Part shown: in pieces, positions 13,420 to 20,974 of the stretch
Layout of the letters: every line of letters starts with the position of its first letter
Position numbering within the stretch: position 1 is the first letter of the stretch
Source: Clostridia bacterium
Lineage (GTDB): Bacteria > Bacillota > Clostridia > Christensenellales > DUVY01
Length of the DNA: 21,040 nt
Direction of reading: 5' to 3'
Assembly: GCA_026001225.1 (NCBI GenBank)
Contig: BNZQ01000032.1
Location: forward strand, 1 to 21,040
Notes under the pieces: model-generated
Told to the model about the DNA's origin: nothing
What the model saw: only the letters and a program-made list of their open reading frames with translations
The model's database searches: none
Position numbers and translations under genes: made by a program

Positions 13420-13716
13420 ATAATGCTCTCCTTTGAAGACCGTCGCCTATCAGGTTTGATACAGGCTACGCTTACCAAGTCCGAAACTCAATCTGCGACG
13501 GCTCTTGCGTTTTTATTCGGTTGAAATTCCACGGCGGGCCGACGCACGCTGCCCTGACCCTACAGCGTTCCTCTGAATGACACATAGCGCGTTCGCGTCG
13601 TTAATCGCCGTTACAAGGTGCAAATCCCGTCGTTTTTTGTCATTGCGAGACGAACGCCTCCGAATGACGCACAGTGCGAAACCGTCTTTGCAATCGTCCG
13701 TACCTTTTACCTTGTA
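13420..13716 (-). other. iscS-iscU spacer with leader-like stem and repeat remnants
   Basis: No gene is seen in 297 bp. Just before iscU, CCGTCGC (13440-13446) pairs with GCGACGG (13495-13501), enclosing the small hairpin TATCA-GGTT-TGATA (13448-13461). On the iscU transcript this would be a ~62-nt structured leader ending ~20 nt before the start codon. The rest holds two decayed repeats: TTCCACGG...TCCTCTGAATGACA (13527-13582) and GTCATTGCGAG...GAATGAC (13639-13668). No strong promoter was found. Confidence 0.4.
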
Positions 13717-14934
13717 CTAAACAAGCTTTCCTTCTTCCTTAAATTCCGAGTACAGCGGGCTCATTTCGCGGCGTTTTTGCACGATATCCTTTAAAAGATC
13801 GATGCAAAAGTCCACCTCCCCGATCGTGTTGGACTTGCCGAACGAAACGCGCAACGCGCCCTGCGCGTCGGCGTGCGACAAGCCCATCGCCAACAGCACG
13901 TGGGAGGGTTCGAGCGAATCGCTGGCGCACGCGCTGCCGCTGCTGGCCGCGATGCCGCTTAAATCGAGAGAGGTCAACAGGCCCTCGGACTCGATAAACC
14001 GAAAGCCGACGTTGACCGTGCCGGGCAGAGTGCGTTCGGGGTCGCCGTTGACCGCCGTGTATTCGATTTCCTTGATTCGGTTCAGGAAATGCGTTTTCAG
14101 ACGTTTCAAATGGACGGCGCGGTTTTCGCGCTCTTTCGCCGCGATTTCGATCGCCGCGCCGAACCCGACGATCAACGGCACGTTGGAGGTGCCGCCCCGC
14201 CGGGAAAATTCCTGATGACCGCCGGGAATCAGTTTATCGATTTTTACGCCGCTCTTGATATACAGCGCGCCGATCCCTTTCGGGCCGTAAAATTTATGCG
14301 CGGACAGGCTCAACAGATCGACGCCCAATTTCTTGACGTCCAAATCCAAAACGCCCGCCGCCTGCACCGCGTCGGTGTGGAACAAAATTTTGCATTCGTT
14401 GCAGATTTTTGCGATTTCCGCGATCGGCTGAATCGCGCCGGTTTCGTTGTTCGCCGTCATGACGGAGACCAAAACCGTGTCGGGCCGCAACGCCTTTTGC
14501 AGCTTGTCCGTTCGAACGACGCCGAAAGCGTCCACATCGATATAGGTGATTTCAAAACCGCGTTTTTGCAATTGCTCGCACGTACTCATGATCGCGGCGT
14601 GTTCGATTTTGGTGGTCACGATATGCTTGCCCTTGGCGGCGTTGGCATAGGCCGCGCCCGTAAGCGCCCAAACGTCGGCTTCCGTACCGCCCGACGTGAA
14701 ATAAATCTCGTCCTTTTGGCGGGAATCCAACAGGCGGCAGCCCGCGTTCAGCGCGCGCGCCACACGGGCGCGGGCGTCCCCGACCGCTTTTGCCGCCTCG
14801 CGCCCGAACGAGTAGACCGTATTCGCCGCGTTGCCGAACGTGTCGCAAAAATAGGGCCTCATCGCCTCGAAAACCGCGGAATCGACGGGCGTCGTCGCCG
14901 CATGGTCGAAATAGATTCTTTGTATATTCTCCAT
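13717..14934 (-). CDS. iscS: Cysteine desulfurase, IscS/NifS type
   Basis: PLP enzyme that converts cysteine to alanine and passes persulfide sulfur to IscU. Its 405 residues show YFDHAATTPVD at the N-terminus, H112 stacking on the cofactor (KIEHAA), the TDAVQAAG segment, the PLP lysine K214 in SLSAHKFYGPKG, RRGGTSNVP, and the persulfide cysteine C336 in SSGSACAS. This SSGSACAS loop is the class I (IscS/NifS) type, matching its IscU partner. A small difference is the segment GCRLLDSRQKDEIYFTSGG, slightly longer than usual. The ribosome binding site is modest (GCAGG). A fold-back repeat separates it from glyA. Confidence 0.95.
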   Translation of the reverse strand: MENIQRIYFDHAATTPVDSAVFEAMRPYFCDTFGNAANTVYSFGREAAKAVGDARARVARALNAGCRLLDSRQKDEIYFTSGGTEADVWALTGAAYANAAKGKHIVTTKIEHAAIMSTCEQLQKRGFEITYIDVDAFGVVRTDKLQKALRPDTVLVSVMTANNETGAIQPIAEIAKICNECKILFHTDAVQAAGVLDLDVKKLGVDLLSLSAHKFYGPKGIGALYIKSGVKIDKLIPGGHQEFSRRGGTSNVPLIVGFGAAIEIAAKERENRAVHLKRLKTHFLNRIKEIEYTAVNGDPERTLPGTVNVGFRFIESEGLLTSLDLSGIAASSGSACASDSLEPSHVLLAMGLSHADAQGALRVSFGKSNTIGEVDFCIDLLKDIVQKRREMSPLYSEFKEEGKLV

Positions 14935-14953
14935 TTAATTACCTGCTCTTATA

Positions 14954-15066
14954 TTAAGGGTTAGGGGGCAGGGGTTAGGGGATTCTTCATTCCCGGAAGA
15001 ATGACACCCGATACCTATTCCCTATTCCCTATTCCCTGCCCCCTGTTCCCTTTAATTGTCCATTGT
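14954..15066. repeat. Word-type fold-back element 2
   Basis: The glyA-iscS spacer folds back on itself: AGGGGGCAGGG (14963-14973) pairs with CCCTGCCCCCT (15034-15044), with further GGGTTAGGG/CCCTATTCCC words on either side. An inner hairpin ATTCTTC/GAAGAAT lies at 14982-15002. The right border CCTTTAATTGTCCATTGT reaches the glyA stop codon. Borders are shared with the element at 12934-13043. Confidence 0.6.
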
Positions 15067-16304
15067 CAATTGTACAAAGGGTATGCCTCGCACAATTCCT
15101 TTACCTCTTTCTTGACCGCGGGGATCGCGGCTTCCTTGTCGCGGATTACACGCACAATCAAATCGGCGATCGTTTTCATTTCCCTTTCGTTCATACCGCG
15201 CGTCGTCACCGAGGGCGTGCCGATCCGGACGCCGCTGGCCACGCTGGGCGCGAGCGTCTCGAACGGGATTGTGTTTTTGTTCAGCGTGATGTTCGCCTTG
15301 TCCAAAAGCACCTCGGTTTCCTTGCCCGTCGTCCCGCAAGCCGCGACGTTCAGCAACATAAGGTGCGTGTCCGTGCCGCCGCTGACCAGCTTCATGTCCT
15401 GCCGGATAAAGGCGTCGGCCAAAGCCGCCGCGTTCGCAAGAACCTGCCGCTGGTACGTCTTAAATTCGGGCGACGAGGCTTCCTTTAAGGCGACGGCCTT
15501 CGCCGCGATGATATGTAACAGCGGGCCGCCCTGAATGCCGGGGAAAACGACCTTGTCCACCGCTTTCGCGTGCTTTTCCTTGCACAAAATCAAACCGCTG
15601 CGCGGACCGCGCAGGGTTTTATGCGTCGTCGTCGTCACGATATCGGCGTAGGGCACGGGGCTTTCGTGCAAGCCCGCCGCCACCAAACCCGCGATATGCG
15701 CCATATCCACCATGAAATACGCGCCTACGCTGTCGGCGATCGCTTTCATCCGTTTGAAATCCAGCTTGCGCGGGTACGCGCTCGCGCCGGCGAGAAGCAT
15801 TTGCGGCTTATGGATCAACGCCTCGTTCTGCAGGCGGTCATAGTCGATCGTTTCGGCTCCTTCCGATACGCCGTAGGACACGATTTTATAGTCCTGCCCC
15901 GAAAAGCTGACCGGCGCGCCGTGCGTCAGATGCCCGCCGTTGGCCAAACTCAAAGCCAAAACGGTATCGCCGTGCTTGACCAACGCGCGGTAGGCGGCCA
16001 TGTTCGCGGACGAGCCGCAATGCGGTTGGACGTTGGCGTGCTCCGCGCCGAACAGCGATTTGGCGCGCTCGATCGCGAGGTTTTCCACCTCGTCCACGAA
16101 TTCGCAGCCGCCGTAATACCGCCGTCCGGGATAGCCCTCGGCGTATTTATTGGTCAAGTGACTGCCCGCGGCCGCAAGCACCGCTTCGGAGACGAAGTTC
16201 TCGCTGGCGATCAGCTCCAAATTGCCCTGCTGACGGCGCAGCTCCTTCATCATCATTTCAAAAAGTTCCGGATCGGCTTTTTTGACGACCGTGTAATCTA
16301 ACAT
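15066..16304 (-). CDS. glyA: Serine hydroxymethyltransferase
   Basis: PLP enzyme interconverting serine plus tetrahydrofolate with glycine plus methylene-tetrahydrofolate, the main source of one-carbon units. Its 412 residues carry [30 protein letters not shown], the HGAPVSFSG segment, [13 protein letters not shown] and the PLP lysine K229 in [12 protein letters not shown], followed by GGPLLH. All are standard, at the standard length. GGAGG lies 9 bases upstream of ATG. It follows trxA by 60 bp. The last codons (LYN then TGA) run into a fold-back repeat. The short spacer from trxA contains a small AATGCACAATT word like those in the repeat at 12934. Confidence 0.98.
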   Translation of the reverse strand: MLDYTVVKKADPELFEMMMKELRRQQGNLELIASENFVSEAVLAAAGSHLTNKYAEGYPGRRYYGGCEFVDEVENLAIERAKSLFGAEHANVQPHCGSSANMAAYRALVKHGDTVLALSLANGGHLTHGAPVSFSGQDYKIVSYGVSEGAETIDYDRLQNEALIHKPQMLLAGASAYPRKLDFKRMKAIADSVGAYFMVDMAHIAGLVAAGLHESPVPYADIVTTTTHKTLRGPRSGLILCKEKHAKAVDKVVFPGIQGGPLLHIIAAKAVALKEASSPEFKTYQRQVLANAAALADAFIRQDMKLVSGGTDTHLMLLNVAACGTTGKETEVLLDKANITLNKNTIPFETLAPSVASGVRIGTPSVTTRGMNEREMKTIADLIVRVIRDKEAAIPAVKKEVKELCEAYPLYN

Positions 16305-16364
16305 TTTATGGTTCCTCCGTTATAACAATGCACAATTGTTGTTTTTTCCTTAATTGACGGGCCG

Positions 16365-16688
16365 TTAAATCAGTTTGTCGATGATTTGAACAAGAAACGC
16401 CTTATTCCTCATGCCGACGACCTTTTCGGCCAGTTGCCCGTCCTTGAAAAGCAGTAGGGTCGGAATGCTCATAATCCCGTAGGTGTCCTGAGCGAATTTG
16501 CCGTTGTCGTCCACGTTGACCTTGCCGACCTTTAATTTACCGGCGTATTCGCGAGCCAACTCCTCGACGATCGGCGCAATCGCCTTGCAAGGGCCGCACC
16601 ACGGCGCCCAAAAATCCATAAGGACAACGCCCTCTTTGGTGAACTCGGCGAACTCGTCGGCCGACAATTCGGTTACATGTTCAGACAT
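16365..16688 (-). CDS. trxA: Thioredoxin
   Basis: Cytoplasmic dithiol-disulfide oxidoreductase. It is 107 residues with the canonical WAPWCGPCK active site (C31, C34), the buried aspartate in VLMDFWAPW, and the cis-proline loop MSIPTLLLFKDG. Its first 8 bases overlap the end of the RseC-like gene, so the two are probably translationally coupled; GGAGG is inside that gene's last codons. Placement beside an RseC-like redox membrane protein and upstream of glyA and the Fe-S genes gives a thiol/redox flavour to the block. No thioredoxin reductase is in the window. Confidence 0.97.
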   Translation of the reverse strand: MSEHVTELSADEFAEFTKEGVVLMDFWAPWCGPCKAIAPIVEELAREYAGKLKVGKVNVDDNGKFAQDTYGIMSIPTLLLFKDGQLAEKVVGMRNKAFLVQIIDKLI

Positions 16689-17100
16689 TTTGTGATTCCT
16701 CCATATTGATGATCTTGATCATTTTCGGTTTTAATCGTTTTCTTTTAAAATATTTCGCGTCCAACACGGCGGCCAACGCGAAAGCCGCGCCCACCGCGCC
16801 CAAAGCCGCGCCGAACTGTATCCTTTGATCCATGCCCCACGTGACCATAAAGGCGACCAACGCCGCCGCGATCGGCAGAACATAGACGATCAGCGTCGCA
16901 ATCGACAGCGCGGCCGTACTCAAATCCACGATCACCGTGTCGCCCGCCTTTGCGTTCGCCGTGTTTTCCAACGTGTAGTCGATATACATATTCCTTTTGC
17001 TCATGCACATGTTACAGCTTTCGCAGGACGCTTTGCGGTCAAAGCGCACCACCGCCCGACCGTCGGGCTTGATTTTGGTTACCTTTCCGGTTTCGTTCAT
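16681..17100 (-). CDS. RseC/MucC-like (SoxR-reducing system) membrane protein
   Basis: A 139-residue protein from ATG 17100, with GGAG 6 bases upstream; the frame is open 19 codons further, but that would overlap hisS. The N-terminal domain (MNETGKVTKIKPDGRAVVRF) leads to a cysteine cluster C26-x2-C29-x2-C32, then a beta-domain (GDTVIVDLS). Two membrane helices follow (about 66-85 and 92-112) with a basic cytoplasmic tail. This is the RseC/MucC layout, linked in other bacteria to SoxR reduction, Rnf-type electron transfer or sigma-E control. Here it starts 10 bp after the hisS stop and overlaps trxA by 8 bp, so it may exchange electrons with thioredoxin (inference). Confidence 0.85.
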   Translation of the reverse strand: MNETGKVTKIKPDGRAVVRFDRKASCESCNMCMSKRNMYIDYTLENTANAKAGDTVIVDLSTAALSIATLIVYVLPIAAALVAFMVTWGMDQRIQFGAALGAVGAAFALAAVLDAKYFKRKRLKPKMIKIINMEESQNV

Positions 17101-17110
17101 ACGCGCTCCG

Positions 17111-18499
17111 TCATAGGATAGCTTTGAGAAGCAGGCCTTTAAGAGAGGAATATCCAAATTCGACGGGACTCTCTATGCCCGTTTTAAGATTTCTTTGCGT
17201 CAACGCATTTAATTTCACTTCGTCGCCGCCGATAACGACCGCGTTTTTCGCGTTTGCCCTGTCCGCCGCCTTGAACTGCGCCTTGACGCTCCGATTCAAA
17301 TGGTCGAAGTCGACCGATTTGCCCTGTTGCCGCACCTCCTCCGCCACTTGATAAACTATTTTTGCTATTAACTCGTTCGGATTGACATCGGCAACTCTCC
17401 GCTCCAAATCGTCGAAGTCGACCGATTTGCCTTGTTGCCGCAACTCCTCCGCCGCTTTACGAGCTATTTCTTCTATTTGGTCCTTGCTCATAGGGACGTC
17501 GACGCGAATCAAATAGTAATCCGGCGCTTCGTCCGCGTTTTTCAACAATCCGTCCGCCTCCATGACGTTTAACAACCGCTCGATGCCCATGCCGAAGCCC
17601 ACGGCGGGTTCGGGATTGCCGCCCACCTCTTCGACCAAACGGTCGTACCGCCCGCCGCCGCAAACAGTGCCCTGCGCGCGCTCGGAATCCGCGACGAACT
17701 CGAACACCGTCCGATTGTAATAATCGAGGCCGCGCACGATATAGGGATTGACCTTGTACGCGACGCCGTAAATCTTCAGCAGGCTTTGCAAGCCTGAAAA
17801 ATGCTCCTTGCAGTCGTGGCACAGATAATCCGTGATATGCGGCGCGGCCTCGGTGATCTCCTTGCAGGCAGCCTCCTTGCAATCCAAAATCCGCAAGGGA
17901 TTCTTTTCAAACCGCGCGTTACAGGCGGGGCACATTTTCGGTAACCGCTCCTTTAAATATGCCCGTAACGCTTCGTTATAAACCTTTCGGCAGTCGGGAC
18001 AGCCCACGCTGTTGATATGCAGAGCCAAGCTTTTGATGCCCAAACGATATAGCAATGACCGCGCGATCAGGATCGCCTCGGCGTCGATCGAGGGCGCGGA
18101 CGCGCCGTACAACTCGACGCCGAACTGCCGATGCTCGCGCAACCGCCCCGCCTGCGGCCGCTCATAGCGGTATACGGGCGTGATATAGTACATTTTCAGC
18201 GGCTTGGGTTCGTTGGCCAGACCGTTTTCGACATAGGCGCGCGCGACACCCGCCGTCCCCTCCGGTTTCAGCGTGATACTGCGGCCGCCCTTGTCGGTAA
18301 AGGTGTACATTTCCTTGTTGACGATATCGGTCGTTTCCCCCACGCCGCGCAAAAACAAATCCGTATGCTCGAAGTTGGGCGTGCGGATTTCCCGCAAATT
18401 GTAGAGGCGCGCCGTTTCGCGGGCGGCATTTTCGACAAAATGCCACTTGCCCGCGTCGGCGGGCAGAATGTCTATGGTACCTTTGGGGCGTGTTATCAT
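17111..18499 (-). CDS. hisS: Histidyl-tRNA synthetase with internal 36-residue duplication
   Basis: Charges tRNA-His. Class II landmarks are PKGTIDILP (5-13), motif 2 around RYERPQAGRLREHRQFG, the histidine-binding GLDYYNRTVFEF, GGGRYD and GFGMGIERL. Paired cysteines (GCPDC, MCPAC, CHDC) in the insertion domain are usual for clostridial HisRS. At 462 residues it is ~36 longer than expected. The anticodon-binding domain contains LRQQGKSVDFDDL (353-365) and again VRQQGKSVDFDHL (389-401), exactly 36 residues apart. At DNA level 17303-17345 and 17411-17453 agree at 41 of 43 bases. The second copy joins the normal NRSVKAQFKAADR, so the extra unit is probably the first. The ribosome binding site is very weak. 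Confidence 0.95.
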   Translation of the reverse strand: MITRPKGTIDILPADAGKWHFVENAARETARLYNLREIRTPNFEHTDLFLRGVGETTDIVNKEMYTFTDKGGRSITLKPEGTAGVARAYVENGLANEPKPLKMYYITPVYRYERPQAGRLREHRQFGVELYGASAPSIDAEAILIARSLLYRLGIKSLALHINSVGCPDCRKVYNEALRAYLKERLPKMCPACNARFEKNPLRILDCKEAACKEITEAAPHITDYLCHDCKEHFSGLQSLLKIYGVAYKVNPYIVRGLDYYNRTVFEFVADSERAQGTVCGGGRYDRLVEEVGGNPEPAVGFGMGIERLLNVMEADGLLKNADEAPDYYLIRVDVPMSKDQIEEIARKAAEELRQQGKSVDFDDLERRVADVNPNELIAKIVYQVAEEVRQQGKSVDFDHLNRSVKAQFKAADRANAKNAVVIGGDEVKLNALTQRNLKTGIESPVEFGYSSLKGLLLKAIL

Positions 18500-18510
18500 C
18501 TTTATTTAAG

Positions 18511-18636
18511 TGAAAACTGAAAACTGAAAATTATGGATTTATCGAAAAGACACTTTTATTATGCCGTAAGTTCCTTACCCGCCGACAAAGCCGCTTTGAC
18601 GCATATTCGACCGAAATTTTCAGTTTTCAATTTTCA
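18511..18636. repeat. Word-type fold-back element 3
   Basis: Inverted repeat in the hslU-hisS spacer. The left arm at 18511-18532 is made of TGAAAAC words; the right arm at 18615-18636 is its complement at 21 of 22 positions. The ~80-bp interior is not repetitive. It lies 12 bp upstream of the hisS start, so on the hisS transcript the arms would form a long AU-rich stem next to the weak translation start. Confidence 0.65.
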
Positions 18637-18644
18637 GTGTTCCG

Positions 18645-18690
18645 TTACGAAGTACATTCTTTAAGAATTTTTAAAGAATGTACTTCGTAA
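18645..18690 (-). repeat. Perfect 20-bp-arm palindrome overlapping the hslU stop
   Basis: Arms 18645-18664 and 18671-18690 are perfect reverse complements around GAATTT. The right arm encodes the last hslU codons and stop (TKYIL then TAA), which are conserved in the family. The left arm is therefore the intergenic copy. A 20-bp stem could end transcription or protect the 3' end, but no U-run follows on the hslU strand. Confidence 0.7.
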
Positions 18691-19990
18691 GATCGTGTTT
18701 CTTGACCGTGCCTTTCAAATGCTCTTTCACATAGGCGCGGTCGATTTTGACCTCGGTTTCGGGGTGTTGACCGTCCGCGTTAAAGGAAATATCTTCGAGC
18801 AGCAGCTCGATGATATTGTGCAGGCGGCGCGCGCCGATATTCTCGCTCGTTTCGTTTTCCAACACGGACACGGCGGCGATCTCGTCCACGGCGTCGGCCG
18901 TAAACGTCAATTTGATATTGTCCACCGACAGCAGGTGCGCGTATTGCCGCGTGATCGCGTTCTCCGGAATCGTCAAAATATCCACGAAATCCTTGTGCTT
19001 TAAGCTGTCCAATTCGACCTTGACCGGAAAGCGGCCCTGCAATTCGGGAATCAAGTCCTCCGGTTTGGATATATGAAACGCGCCGCTCGCGATAAACAGA
19101 ATAAAGTCGGTTTTGACCGGCCCGTATTTGGTGATGACCGTGCTGCCCTCGACGATCGGCAGAATGTCGCGCTGAACGCCCTCGCGCGAAACATCGTGCC
19201 CGCCGCCCTGATTGCTCCGCGCGGCTATTTTGTCGATCTCGTCGATAAAGATAATGCCGTCCTGCTCCGCGCGTCGCACCGCCTCGGTCGTGATCGCGTC
19301 GTTGTCGATCAGCTTGTCGCCCTCCTCGGCAATCATCAAATCCAAGGCTTCCTTGACGGTCATTTTGCGCTTTTTCTTCTTTTTGCCGCCAAACAAGCCG
19401 CCCATCATGTCGCCGATATTGATCATCTCCATACCGCCGCCCGGCATCAACTCCATGGGCTTCGGACGGTCGGTCACGTCGATTTCGATTTGCAATTTAT
19501 CCAACGCGCCGCTCCGCAACTGGTCGGCGACCTCGGATTTGATCAGCGGTTCGGGCGTGTCCACCGACCGCGCTTTACGGTCATGCACCAAAATATCGAT
19601 GATGCGGGCCTCCGCCGACGCTCGCGCCTTGCCCTCGACCTCGCGGAATTTCTCCTCGCGCACCAAACGCACCGCCACCTCGGTCAGGTCGCGGATCATC
19701 GACTCGCAGTCCCGCCCGACATAACCGACCTCGGTATACTTCGTCGCCTCCACCTTGATAAAGGGCGCCTTGACGAGCCTCGCCAAACGACGGGCGATTT
19801 CGGTTTTGCCCACGCCGGTCGGCCCTTTCATCAGGATATTTTTGGGCGTGATTTCCTCCCGCACCGCGTCGGGCAGTTGGCTCCGGCGGTAACGGTTGCG
19901 CAGAGAAACCGCCACGGCCCGTTTGGCGGCGGCTTGCCCGATAATAAAGCGGTCGAGCTCCAACATGATTTGTTTCGGTGAAAGGTCCAT
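18671..19990 (-). CDS. hslU: HslU, ATPase subunit of the HslUV protease
   Basis: AAA+ unfoldase that feeds substrates to the HslV peptidase. Its 439 residues carry Walker A GPTGVGKT (56-63), the pore loop GYVG (89-92) that threads substrate, an I-domain (about 110-235) with a basic KKKKKRK stretch, Walker B IIFIDEIDK (246-254), and ELQGRFP with the arginine finger region near 320. The C-terminal YIL, which inserts into HslV to activate it, is intact (KYIL at the end). The start has AAGGA 7 bases upstream. hslV is upstream on the same strand, but 223 bp of repeats lie between, unlike the usual tight coupling. Confidence 0.97.
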   Translation of the reverse strand: MDLSPKQIMLELDRFIIGQAAAKRAVAVSLRNRYRRSQLPDAVREEITPKNILMKGPTGVGKTEIARRLARLVKAPFIKVEATKYTEVGYVGRDCESMIRDLTEVAVRLVREEKFREVEGKARASAEARIIDILVHDRKARSVDTPEPLIKSEVADQLRSGALDKLQIEIDVTDRPKPMELMPGGGMEMINIGDMMGGLFGGKKKKKRKMTVKEALDLMIAEEGDKLIDNDAITTEAVRRAEQDGIIFIDEIDKIAARSNQGGGHDVSREGVQRDILPIVEGSTVITKYGPVKTDFILFIASGAFHISKPEDLIPELQGRFPVKVELDSLKHKDFVDILTIPENAITRQYAHLLSVDNIKLTFTADAVDEIAAVSVLENETSENIGARRLHNIIELLLEDISFNADGQHPETEVKIDRAYVKEHLKGTVKKHDLTKYIL

Positions 19991-20013
19991 ATTTAAATCC
20001 TTTTTTATTTTTT

Positions 20014-20045
20014 GCGGAAAAACTTTTTAGAAAAAGTTTTTCCGC
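20014..20045. repeat. Long perfect hairpin upstream of hslU
   Basis: GCGGAAAAACTTTTT (20014-20028) and AAAAAGTTTTTCCGC (20031-20045) form a nearly loopless 14-15 bp stem, 24 bp before the hslU start codon. On the hslU strand an A-rich stretch and the AAGGA ribosome binding site follow, so it is not a terminator in that direction. It could stall or stabilise the hslV-hslU transcript. Confidence 0.55.
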
Positions 20046-20092
20046 GCCTTTTCAAAAATTTGAGTTTCAATATTATACGTTTGTTCAAAGCG

Positions 20093-20220
20093 GGTTTAAC
20101 GACATAGATACGGCATCAGACGGACAGCTGGCGAGGACAACGACGGGAGCGTAGTCAACCTACGTGACCGAGGAGGACAAGCACGCAGTCCGTATCACGC
20201 CGTATCTATGTCGTTAAACC
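20093..20220 (+). repeat. Structured palindromic element, copy B
   Basis: A 128-bp unit with perfect 22-bp arms (20093-20114 and 20199-20220; TTTAACGACATAGATACGGC is the core of the left one). Nested inside are a 5x5 internal loop ATCAG/ATCAC and stem ACGGAC/GTCCGT (20120-20125 / 20188-20193). Then comes AGCTGGCGAGG...CGACGGGA, hairpin GCGTAG-TCAAC-CTACGT (20149-20165) and GACCGAG. The hairpin base holds tandem G-A mismatches (G47-A48 opposite G66-A67, last two digits) closed by CGG/CCG. Same plan as the element at 10877-11000. The right arm contains the hslV stop codon. Confidence 0.75.
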
Positions 20221-20747
20221 GTTTCCACGGTTATATTCCCGTTCGTAAATATGCAAATTTGACCCGCGATTTCGATCGCCTTTTTCGCGATATCCTTCGC
20301 GCCCAAGCCGGTTTCGTTCATCAGCGCGCGCGCCGCCGCCAAGGCGTAATTGCCGCCGCTGCCGATCGCGCACACGCCGTCCTCCGGATCGATCACGTCG
20401 CCCATGCCGTCGATGATCAGCAGGGACTCGACGTCGGCAACGATCATCTGCGCTTCGAGCCGACGCAAAAACTTGTCGCCCCGCCACATCCGAGCCAGCT
20501 CCACCGCGCCGCGCATCAGGTTGCCGCTGTATTTTTGCAGCATTTCCTCGAAACGCTCGCTCAACGTGAACGCGTCGGCGACCGAGCCCGCAAAGCCCGT
20601 GACGACCTTGCCGTCAAAAATGCGGCGCACCTTAATCGCGTTGTTCTTTAAGACGACGCTTTGGCCGCCGGTCACCTGTCCGTCGCCCGCGATCGCCGTC
20701 ACGCCGTCGCGCTTTACCGCGACGATTGTCGTTCCGTGAAGTTCCAT
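20214..20747 (-). CDS. hslV: HslV, peptidase subunit of the HslUV protease
   Basis: Proteasome-like threonine peptidase forming two stacked hexameric rings, driven by HslU. The 177-residue precursor begins MELHG, then [10 protein letters not shown], so a five-residue propeptide should be removed to expose Thr6 as nucleophile. Conserved AGDGQVT, the lysine in [29 protein letters not shown] and [15 protein letters not shown] follow. The short propeptide resembles clostridial forms; Bacillus ClpQ uses an N-terminal serine instead. First gene of the minus-strand block, with a clear promoter ~95 nt upstream. The final Val codon and TAA lie inside the arm of palindromic element B. The ribosome binding site is AAGGCGG. 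Confidence 0.97.
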   Translation of the reverse strand: MELHGTTIVAVKRDGVTAIAGDGQVTGGQSVVLKNNAIKVRRIFDGKVVTGFAGSVADAFTLSERFEEMLQKYSGNLMRGAVELARMWRGDKFLRRLEAQMIVADVESLLIIDGMGDVIDPEDGVCAIGSGGNYALAAARALMNETGLGAKDIAKKAIEIAGQICIFTNGNITVETV

Positions 20748-20848
20748 ATAGTATTACCGCCTTTCGATTCTCTGAAACCAAGCCGCAGCGTAAAATTATT
20801 CGCCGCGACCGTCATAAGCTTTGGATAGTATATCGGATAATCGTCACT

Positions 20849-20878
20849 ATTATATCACAAATCGGAATGAAATGTAAA
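20849..20878 (-). promoter_or_regulatory. Promoter of the hslV-hslU block
   Basis: Minus strand TTTACA (20878-20873), 18 bases, perfect TATAAT (20854-20849). Predicted start near 20842, giving a ~95-nt leader before hslV. I see no CtsR or CIRCE (TTAGCACTC-type) operator, so heat-shock control of the usual Firmicutes kinds is not evident. Confidence 0.7.
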
Positions 20879-20974
20879 GGATATGAGCGGCGGTAGAACA
20901 CAAAATAATTTTAGGGCAAGTTGTAAAATGGAGAGCAACGGGACAAGAGAAGACCCACGAGGTTGATTCTTTGG

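Noticed and set aside
13440..13501. tRNA or T-box candidate
   Set aside because: A 7-bp closing stem exists, but there is no D-arm, anticodon arm, GGTTCRA T-loop or T-box sequence.
18511..18640. CRISPR-like repeats
   Set aside because: The repeated TGAAAAC words are tandem without spacers and occur as an inverted pair.
20748..20900. CIRCE or CtsR heat-shock operator upstream of hslV
   Set aside because: No TTAGCACTC inverted repeat or GGTCAAA-type heptads were found near the promoter.
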